Source: an uncultured Clostridia bacterium (GTDB lineage Bacteria; Bacillota; Clostridia; TANB77; CAG-508). Taken from it: a stretch of DNA of 12,675 bases. The position numbers and the translations under genes were made by a program. The notes beneath the pieces are model-generated. The model searched no databases. It was not told the DNA's origin and saw only the letters and a list, made by a program, of their open reading frames with translations. How positions within the stretch are numbered: position 1 is the stretch's first letter; each line of letters starts with the position of its first letter. Shown in pieces: positions 7,191 to 12,675 of this stretch. The stretch spans positions 1 to 12,675 of the forward strand of contig CANPZT010000031.1 in NCBI GenBank assembly GCA_947589135.1. The letters run 5' to 3'.

Positions 7191-7215
7191 GTCCCTTTTT
7201 AAAAGAAAAAGGGAC
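7191..7215 (+). promoter_or_regulatory. Perfect 10-bp hairpin in the exporter leader
   Basis: GTCCCTTTTT (7191-7200) pairs perfectly with AAAAAGGGAC (7206-7215) around AAAAG. No T run follows, so it is not an obvious terminator. TCCCT in the left arm can instead pair with AGGGA inside the GGAGGG at 7167-7172, and GACACTCC (7213-7220) can pair with GGGGTGTC (7259-7266), so alternative leader folds exist. If transcription starts near 7154 this leader is about 170 bases long, long enough for attenuation; that use is inference. Confidence 0.5.
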
Positions 7216-7327
7216 ACTCCTTACTATATTTTCATTCTATAATATAGATTTGATAAAAGGGGTGTCTCAAAATCCATATTTAAAGGAATTTAAAGGAATG
7301 TCTATTATCTCGAAGAAAGGAGCAAAG

Positions 7328-9628
7328 ATGTTAAAAGTATTAAAGAATCTAAAAAAATCATTTTGGTCAGTAGTTATTATTGTAGTATTATTATGTGTGC
7401 AAGCAGCAGCAGATTTAGCTTTACCAGATTATACATCAAAAATAGTAAATGTTGGTATTCAAGCAGGAGGAATTGAAACATTAGTACCAAAATTAATTTC
7501 AAAAGAAGATATGGAATTAGTTCTTATACTTACTAATCAAAATAAAGAGATTTTGAATAACTATACACTTTTAGGAAGTAATTTAAGTGAAAAACAAAGT
7601 AAAACAATAGAACAATATTTCAGTAAAGATTATAAGATAGAGCCTAATAGTATATATATATTAAATGAAATAGGAGAGGAAACAGAACAAGAGCTTGCAA
7701 AGATAATTTCTACTCCATTAATGGAACTAAATACAATAAAAAATGAGGAAATGGCAAATCAAATAAAAGAACAAATGGCAAATAATATGCCAGAGGCTCA
7801 AAGACAAATGGTTATTTCACAAAATTTAGAGGACATAATAAAAAACATGCCACAAGAACAAAGGGAAGTTTTATTAGACCAATATACAAAACAAATAGAT
7901 GAAATGTCAGATTCTATTAAAGAGCAAGCAGCAGTAGCAACAATAAAGCAAATTTATGAAGATTTAGGTGTAGATACAGATAAAATTCAAAATAGTTACA
8001 TACTACTTTCAGGAATTCAAATGTTAGGAGTAGCATTAATAAGTATGGTATCTGCCGTATTAATTATATTATTCTCATCTAGAGTTGCAGCAAAACTTGG
8101 TCAAACACTTCGTAATAAAGTATTTAAAAAAGTATTAAGTTTTTCTAATAAAGAATTAAGTGAATTTTCAACTGCATCTTTAATTACGCGTAGCACAAAT
8201 GATATACAGCAAATTCAACAATTAATTACAATGTTATTTAGAGTAGTAGTATATGCACCAATTATGGGAATAGGTGGATTTATTAAAGTTTTAACAAATA
8301 GTGACAATTCAATGGCATGGATTATAGGAGTAGCAATACTTGCAATTCTATTTATTGTAGGAACACTATTCTTTATTGCAATGCCTAAATTCAGGAAATT
8401 ACAAGACTTAACAGATAAATTAAATTTAGTATCAAGAGAAATTTTAACAGGTTTACCAGTTATTCGTGCATTTAATACAGAAAAGAGAGAAGAAGGAAGA
8501 TTTGATGAAGCAAATCAAGATTTAATGAAAACAAATATATTTGTAAACAGAGCAATGTCAATGATGATGCCAATGCTTATGTTTGTAATGAATTCAATGA
8601 TGATTTTAATTATTTGGGTAGGAGGACATGGAGTAGACCAAGGAATTATACAAGTAGGAAATATGATGGCATTTATCCAATATATGATGCAAATTTTAAT
8701 CTCATTCTTAATGATATCTATGATATCAATTATGCTTCCAAGAGCATCTGTTTCAGCAAATCGTATAATGGATGTAATTGAAACAGAACCATCAATAAAA
8801 GAAAAAAGAAAAACAAAAGAATTTGATCCAAGTAAAAAAGGATTAGTAGAATTTAAAAATGTATGTTTTAGATATCCAGATGCAGATACTGAAATTTTAG
8901 AGGATATTAATTTCACAGCAAAACCAGGAGAAACTACGGCAATTATAGGAAGTACAGGAAGTGGAAAATCAACTATTGTTAATTTACTACCAAGATTTTA
9001 TGATGTAACAGGTGGAGAACTTCTAATTGATGGTGTAAATATCAAAGATGTTTCAATGAAAAAATTAAGAGACATTATTGGATTTGTACCACAAAAAGGA
9101 ATTTTATTTTCAGGAACTATAGAATCAAACATAAAATATGCAGATGAAGAAATGTCTGATGAGCAAATGATACAGGCAGCAGAAATAGCACAAGCAGTAG
9201 AATTTATAGAAACAAAAGAGAAAAAATATAAAGATGATATTTCGCAAGGAGGAAGCAATGTTAGTGGTGGACAAAAACAACGTTTATCTATTGCTAGAGC
9301 AATTGCGAAAGATCCAGAAATATTTGTATTTGATGATAGTTTTTCTGCGTTAGACTTTAAAACAGATTCAGCACTAAGAGAAGCGTTAGCACAAAAAACA
9401 GAAAATAAAACAGTAATTATAGTAGCACAAAGAATTAGTACAATTTTAAATGCAAATCAAATTATTGTATTAGATGAGGGAAAAGTAGTTGGAACTGGTA
9501 CTCATGAAGAATTAATGAGAGATAATGAAACATACAGACAAATTGCTTTATCTCAATTATCAGAAGAAGAACTTAATGGTAATAGCAATAAGATGATAGA
9601 AAATAATAAAAAAGATAAGGAGGAATAA
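7328..9628 (+). CDS. Heterodimeric ABC exporter, subunit 1 (degenerate nucleotide site, large extracellular insert)
   Basis: This is a half transporter of 766 residues: six membrane helices followed by one ATP-binding domain. TM1 is at about 13-32. An unusual insert of roughly 175 residues (46-222), predicted outside the cell and helical, separates it from TM2 (224-250). The ATPase domain begins near 505: Walker A GSTGSGKST (541-549), Q-loop Gln589, signature VSGGQ (645-649), Walker B FVFDD (666-670). Asp670 replaces the catalytic Glu, and Gln701 replaces the switch His (VAQRIST). This is the asymmetric pattern of TM287/288, LmrCD and BmrCD, where one site binds but hydrolyses poorly. The substrate is unknown; multidrug or lipid export is typical. 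The start at 7328 has AAAGGAG (7316-7322). The frame stays open upstream to TTG 7250, and ATG 7298 is a weaker alternative. It is followed by its partner after 2 bases. Confidence 0.9.
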   Translation: MLKVLKNLKKSFWSVVIIVVLLCVQAAADLALPDYTSKIVNVGIQAGGIETLVPKLISKEDMELVLILTNQNKEILNNYTLLGSNLSEKQSKTIEQYFSKDYKIEPNSIYILNEIGEETEQELAKIISTPLMELNTIKNEEMANQIKEQMANNMPEAQRQMVISQNLEDIIKNMPQEQREVLLDQYTKQIDEMSDSIKEQAAVATIKQIYEDLGVDTDKIQNSYILLSGIQMLGVALISMVSAVLIILFSSRVAAKLGQTLRNKVFKKVLSFSNKELSEFSTASLITRSTNDIQQIQQLITMLFRVVVYAPIMGIGGFIKVLTNSDNSMAWIIGVAILAILFIVGTLFFIAMPKFRKLQDLTDKLNLVSREILTGLPVIRAFNTEKREEGRFDEANQDLMKTNIFVNRAMSMMMPMLMFVMNSMMILIIWVGGHGVDQGIIQVGNMMAFIQYMMQILISFLMISMISIMLPRASVSANRIMDVIETEPSIKEKRKTKEFDPSKKGLVEFKNVCFRYPDADTEILEDINFTAKPGETTAIIGSTGSGKSTIVNLLPRFYDVTGGELLIDGVNIKDVSMKKLRDIIGFVPQKGILFSGTIESNIKYADEEMSDEQMIQAAEIAQAVEFIETKEKKYKDDISQGGSNVSGGQKQRLSIARAIAKDPEIFVFDDSFSALDFKTDSALREALAQKTENKTVIIVAQRISTILNANQIIVLDEGKVVGTGTHEELMRDNETYRQIALSQLSEEELNGNSNKMIENNKKDKEE

Positions 9629-9630
9629 GT

Positions 9631-11466
9631 ATGCCAGGACCAATGGGTGGACCAAGACGAGGACCAGGTGCAAAACCACAAATAGAAAGAGCAAAAAATT
9701 TTAAAGGAACAACAAAAAAACTAATTAATAATTATTTATCAAAATATAAAGTTGCACTAATTATCGTATTTATATTTGCAATTGGAAGTACAATATTTAC
9801 AATTGTAGGACCAAAAATACTTGGAAATGCAACAACAGAAATTTTTAATGGTTTAATAAGCAAATTATCTGGTGGAGATGGAATAGACTTTGGAAAAATT
9901 GCACAAATTTTATTGACTTTACTTGGTTTATATATTCTAAGTGCACTATTCTCTTTTATACAAGGTTTTACAATGACAGGTGTATCACAAAAAATAACCT
10001 ATAAATTAAGAAATGATATTGCAACAAAGATTAATAAGCTACCAATGAATTATTTTGACAAAAAAACTAATGGAGAAGTGTTATCTATTGTTACAAATGA
10101 TATTGATACTTTAAGTATGAACTTAAATCAAAGTATAACTCAAATTATTACAGCAATTTGCACATTGATAGGAATTTTAGTTATGATGCTTTCAATTAGC
10201 TGGCAAATGACACTTATTTCGCTAATCGTATTGCCAATTTCAGTATTAATTGTGAAGCAAATTGCAGGAAAATCTCAAAAGTATTTTAAAAAGCAACAAG
10301 ACTACTTGGGTCATGTTAATGGTCAAGTAGAAGAAATATATAGTGGATTAAATGTTGTAAAAGTATTTAATGGAGAAAAGAAAGCTGAGAAAGAATTTAA
10401 AAAAGCAAATGATGAATTATATCGTTCAGGGTGGAAATCACAGTTTTTATCAGGATTAATGCATCCATTAATGAATTTTATAGGAAATATATCTTATGCT
10501 GGAATAGCAGTAGCAGGAGGATATTTAGCAATTAAAGGAACTATTACAGTTGGTAATATTCAAAGTTTTATTCAATATAACAAACAATTTACTCAACCAA
10601 TATCACAAATAGCTCAAATATCAGGAATGTTACAAGCAATGATAGCAGCAGCAGAAAGAATATTTGAATTTTTAGAAGAACCAGAAGAACAAGAAACTTC
10701 AAAAGGTGAAATTAATACATCAGAATTAAAAGGAAATGTACAATTTAAAAATGTACAATTCGGATATAATCCAGAAAAAATAGTTATAAATAACTTTAGT
10801 GCAGATGTAAAACAAGGTCAGAAAATTGCAATTGTTGGACCAACAGGAGCTGGTAAAACAACAATGGTTAAATTATTAATGAGATTTTATGATGTGAATT
10901 CAGGAGAAATACTAATAGATGGACACAATATCAAAGATTTTAAAAGAGGAGAACTACGCAAAATGTTTGGAATGGTTCTTCAAGATACATGGCTATTTGG
11001 AGGAACTGTAAAAGACAATATTAAATATGGAAAAGAAGATGCATCAGATGATGAAGTAATTCAAGCTGCAAAAGCTGCACATGTGCATCATTTTATCAAA
11101 ACGTTACCAAAGGGATATAATTCAATATTAAATGAAGAATCAAGTAATGTTTCAGCAGGACAAAAGCAATTGCTTACAATTGCAAGAGTTATTTTAACAA
11201 ATCCTAAAATATTAATTTTAGACGAAGCAACAAGCTCTATAGATACAAGAACTGAAATTAGAATCCAAAAAGCAATGGATAATTTAATGAAAGGTAGAAC
11301 AAGTTTTATAATCGCTCATAGATTATCTACTATAAAAAATGCAGATTTGATTTTAGTTATAAATCATGGAGATATTGTTGAACAAGGTACTCATGATGAG
11401 TTACTTGCACAAAATGGATTTTATGCAGATTTGTATAATAGTCAGTTTGAAGAAGTAGAAGAATAA
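9631..11466 (+). CDS. Heterodimeric ABC exporter, subunit 2 (catalytic nucleotide site)
   Basis: The partner half transporter has 611 residues. It begins with a Gly/Pro/Arg-rich tail (1-20), then a membrane domain with helices at about 40-60, 90-112, 170-188, 190-210 and 278-300, and an ATPase domain from about 365. Motifs are Walker A GPTGAGKTT (403-411), Q-loop Gln451, signature VSAGQ (507-511), Walker B ILILDE (527-532) with the catalytic Glu532 present, and His563 in IAHRLST. The signature is SAGQ instead of SGGQ; this strand pairs with subunit 1's altered Walker B and H-loop, so every deviation falls in one composite site while the other is fully consensus. The ATG at 9631 is 2 bases after the upstream stop, and its ribosome binding site AAGGAGG (9617-9623) lies inside the end of subunit 1, which implies coupled translation and a 1:1 complex. 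Confidence 0.93.
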   Translation: MPGPMGGPRRGPGAKPQIERAKNFKGTTKKLINNYLSKYKVALIIVFIFAIGSTIFTIVGPKILGNATTEIFNGLISKLSGGDGIDFGKIAQILLTLLGLYILSALFSFIQGFTMTGVSQKITYKLRNDIATKINKLPMNYFDKKTNGEVLSIVTNDIDTLSMNLNQSITQIITAICTLIGILVMMLSISWQMTLISLIVLPISVLIVKQIAGKSQKYFKKQQDYLGHVNGQVEEIYSGLNVVKVFNGEKKAEKEFKKANDELYRSGWKSQFLSGLMHPLMNFIGNISYAGIAVAGGYLAIKGTITVGNIQSFIQYNKQFTQPISQIAQISGMLQAMIAAAERIFEFLEEPEEQETSKGEINTSELKGNVQFKNVQFGYNPEKIVINNFSADVKQGQKIAIVGPTGAGKTTMVKLLMRFYDVNSGEILIDGHNIKDFKRGELRKMFGMVLQDTWLFGGTVKDNIKYGKEDASDDEVIQAAKAAHVHHFIKTLPKGYNSILNEESSNVSAGQKQLLTIARVILTNPKILILDEATSSIDTRTEIRIQKAMDNLMKGRTSFIIAHRLSTIKNADLILVINHGDIVEQGTHDELLAQNGFYADLYNSQFEEVEE

Positions 11467-11470
11467 TTTG

Positions 11471-11503
11471 AGATAGTTTTATTGGCGATAAAATAATCTT
11501 TTT
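11471..11503 (+). terminator. Intrinsic terminator after the exporter operon
   Basis: AGATAGTTTTAT (11471-11482) pairs with ATAAAATAATCT (11488-11499), with one mismatch and one wobble, around TGGCG, and is followed by TTTT. It starts 5 bases after the stop codon. The stem is AT-rich and so moderate in strength. Confidence 0.6.
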
Positions 11504-11513
11504 GAGCAAAGTG

Positions 11514-11542
11514 TTTACAAAAAAGGAAAAAAGTGATAAAAT
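11514..11542 (+). promoter_or_regulatory. Sigma-A promoter for the VanW-domain gene
   Basis: TTTACA (11514-11519) and TAAAAT (11537-11542) are 17 bases apart, with a TG one base before the -10 (extended -10). The start codon lies 47 bases downstream. Confidence 0.7.
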
Positions 11543-11588
11543 ATATCGGTAACATAAAATATATATAACTAAAGGAGGATATCACATT

Positions 11589-12311
11589 ATGAAAAAGAAA
11601 ACGCAACGGATTTTTAGAATCTGCATAGTAGGAGATGTAATATTATGCATACTACTCTTTTTTGTTGGTTTAATTATCGAGAAAAAGACTAATAATATTA
11701 ACAATCCCAATATAGCAGAGCAAAAAAATGCAATTGTAACTGAAACGCCAACACCAGAGCCAACAAACAAACCTATTGCAAATCAGTACAAGAAAGTAGT
11801 AACCTACAAGAAAAAGCTGGTTAGTAAGCACAGTATAACCAATTATCACTCTTATGGAAATCGCAATGTCAATATGAAAGTGGCAGGAGATATAATTAAT
11901 GGAGAAGATAAAAAAGGTTATAAATTACAGCCGAATGAAACCTTTTCATGGTTAGAAGTAGTAGGAGAAACTACGGCAGAAAAAGGTTTTAAGAGTGCAA
12001 CAGTAATAGCAAATGGGAACTTTGTCGATGGATTAGGCGGAGGAGTTTGCCAAGTTGCTAGTACTATTAATAGTGCAGCAATAGAAGCAGGATTAGAAAC
12101 AGTTGCAATGCCTCATTCTGAAGCTGTTGGTTACCTAGGTCCGAATGACTATGAAGCTACAGTTACATATGACGGAGGTAAGGACTTAAAAGTAATAAAC
12201 ACAAAAAAAGTTCCAATCCGGATAAAAGTAATTGCAAAAGGCCAAACTGTTACCGTAAAGATTTTTAAAATCATGAAAAAAGAAAAGACGGTAAGGTGTA
12301 TACCAAAATGA
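11589..12311 (+). CDS. Membrane-anchored VanW-domain protein
   Basis: This 240-residue protein has a short basic N-terminus, one membrane helix (about 10-30), and a Thr/Pro/Glu-rich linker (45-62). A VanW domain runs from about 95 to 226. Domain features are the ING and PNETFSW region (103-121), VVGETT, and the hallmark GGGVCQVAST (150-159) followed by His176. VanW domains occur in some vancomycin-resistance clusters and in many cell-wall-associated proteins of Clostridia; their biochemical role is not settled, so a resistance function should not be read into it. There is no van cluster here. The orientation (N-in, domain outside) and a wall-facing role are inferred. The ATG has a strong AAAGGAGG (11571-11578). 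Codon use is unlike the neighbours: four of five arginines are not AGA (CGG twice, CGC, AGG), which hints at a different history. Confidence 0.87.
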   Translation: MKKKTQRIFRICIVGDVILCILLFFVGLIIEKKTNNINNPNIAEQKNAIVTETPTPEPTNKPIANQYKKVVTYKKKLVSKHSITNYHSYGNRNVNMKVAGDIINGEDKKGYKLQPNETFSWLEVVGETTAEKGFKSATVIANGNFVDGLGGGVCQVASTINSAAIEAGLETVAMPHSEAVGYLGPNDYEATVTYDGGKDLKVINTKKVPIRIKVIAKGQTVTVKIFKIMKKEKTVRCIPK

Positions 12312-12324
12312 TGTGATGCCAATC

Positions 12325-12348
12325 AAAAAGGCAGTATAATGCTTTTTT
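12325..12348 (+). terminator. Intrinsic terminator after the VanW-domain gene
   Basis: AAAAAGGCA (12325-12333) pairs with TGCTTTTTT (12340-12348) with one G-T wobble around GTATAA. It starts 13 bases after the stop codon and carries its own T run. Confidence 0.8.
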
Positions 12349-12352
12349 AAAA

Positions 12353-12417
12353 AATTAACTTAAAGATGGACGAATAAAGTAAAATTATTTTACTTTGTTC
12401 GTCGTCATAAGTTAATT
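12353..12417. repeat. Long imperfect palindrome downstream of the VanW-domain gene
   Basis: The outer arms AATTAACTTA (12353-12362) and TAAGTTAATT (12408-12417) match perfectly. An internal loop follows, then inner 17-base arms (12369-12385 and 12387-12403, beginning GACGAATAAAG) match with one wobble. ATTTTT follows on the right and AAAAAA lies on the left. It could be a second, bidirectional terminator or a small palindromic element; no gene is involved. The DNA from here to 12519 is very AT-rich and shows nothing else I can support. Confidence 0.7.
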
Positions 12418-12519
12418 ATTTTTATGTTATATAACTATATTTTAAAATTTTATTTATTATCACTGCATAAAAAATATACTAAATAAAAAAACAAAAATAA
12501 AAAAATTTTGATTTATTTC

Positions 12520-12548
12520 TTGAAAAAAATCAAAAGATAATATATAAT
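12520..12548 (+). promoter_or_regulatory. Strong sigma-A promoter with AT-rich upstream region
   Basis: TTGAAA (12520-12525) and a perfect TATAAT (12543-12548) are exactly 17 bases apart, below an A/T tract that resembles an UP element. A second TTGAAA (12556) and TATAAT (12568) follow but are only 6 bases apart, so they do not form a promoter together. No coding frame follows; transcription from about 12555 runs directly into the hairpin at 12581. Confidence 0.72.
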
Positions 12549-12580
12549 AGGTACGTTGAAAAACGCGTATAATGGTTCAG

Positions 12581-12611
12581 CGTGAGATCTAACAGGTCTC
12601 ACGTTTATTTT
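12581..12611 (+). terminator. Intrinsic terminator that served as intron insertion site
   Basis: CGTGAGATC (12581-12589) pairs with GGTCTCACG (12595-12603) with one wobble around TAACA, followed by TTTATTTT (12604-12611). Group IIC introns characteristically insert just 3' of such hairpins, and the intron 5' end follows here within one or two bases. Confidence 0.8.
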
Positions 12612-12612
12612 G

Positions 12613-12675
12613 GTACGACAGGCATGTCGTTTAGCTAATCGGTGAAAGTCCGAAGTGGAGGTACATATCGCCAAC
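12613..12675 (+). mobile_element. Group II intron (class IIC), 5' end of domain I, cut by the window edge
   Basis: The sequence begins GTACGAC, a variant of the GUGYG 5' end. It then shows the first domain I stem ACGAC/GTCGT around AGGCAT (12615-12630) and a second stem CGG/CCG around TGAAAGT (12640-12652), the common GGUGAAAGUCC block of bacterial group II introns. The order and spacing match what I recall of the Oceanobacillus iheyensis IIC intron. Only about 63 bases are visible; the reverse transcriptase/maturase, domain V and the 3' end would lie further right. The exact first base may be 12612 or 12613. The terminator placed directly upstream supports class C rather than A or B. Confidence 0.82.

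Noticed and set aside
7191..7268. Insertion sequence ends or MITE formed by the GGGAC and GGGGTGTC blocks
   Set aside because: The complementary blocks are short and imperfect, and I see no target duplication or transposase remnant. I prefer to describe them as leader structure.
8515..8916. 133-codon minus-strand frame inside exporter subunit 1
   Set aside because: It is the antisense of a conserved membrane region; its hydrophobicity mirrors the sense codons.
11589..12311. Vancomycin resistance determinant
   Set aside because: VanW domains are widespread in Clostridia wall-associated proteins, and no vanH, vanA/B ligase or vanX is present.
12418..12519. Small gene or RNA in the AT-rich stretch before the last promoter
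   Set aside because: No ribosome binding site with an open frame and no stable structure; it is mostly A and T runs.

Overview
The window is AT-rich, roughly 30% GC or less by eye. It uses AGA for most arginines, has strong AGGAGG-type ribosome binding sites, and every gene I accept lies on the + strand. A spoIIP homologue marks an endospore-forming Firmicute. Together with lexA, the acyl-ACP thioesterase and the heterodimeric exporter this suggests a low-GC, possibly gut-type, member of the Clostridia. I cannot name a genus.

Layout. At 1-764 is the end of a CpsB/CapC-type PHP-fold tyrosine phosphatase (exopolysaccharide control), cut by the window edge, followed by a terminator. Next come glmM (833-2197, amino-sugar supply for peptidoglycan), an unrecognised 112-residue three-helix membrane protein (2294-2632) and spoIIP (2813-4015, peptidoglycan degradation during engulfment). 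Then follow pgi (4098-5405, glucose-6-phosphate isomerase), an acyl-ACP thioesterase (5602-6321) and lexA (6425-7078). At 7328-11466 two overlapping-style half transporters form a heterodimeric ABC exporter. A VanW-domain membrane-anchored protein occupies 11589-12311. The last 300 bases hold terminators, a strong promoter that runs straight into a short hairpin terminator, and from about 12613 the 5' end of a group II intron of class C, which runs off the window.

Organisation. Most genes look like single transcription units: near-consensus sigma-A promoters are visible before the small membrane protein, pgi, lexA, the exporter and vanW, and hairpin terminators follow cpsB, the small membrane protein, pgi, the exporter and vanW. 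Only the two exporter genes are clearly an operon (2-base gap). CpsB, GlmM, SpoIIP, Pgi and the VanW protein share a loose envelope and sugar-phosphate theme, but there is no tight pathway operon.

I do not see a convincing undescribed multi-gene system; most of this is ordinary core chromosome. The parts most worth a second look are non-coding: the IIC intron junction with its tiny promoter-terminator unit, the palindrome centred on the exporter promoter and its long structured leader, and the hairpin with a three-codon mini-ORF before the thioesterase. Some start codons were moved inward from the longest open frame (pgi, lexA, exporter subunit 1) because the best ribosome binding sites lie inside those frames.
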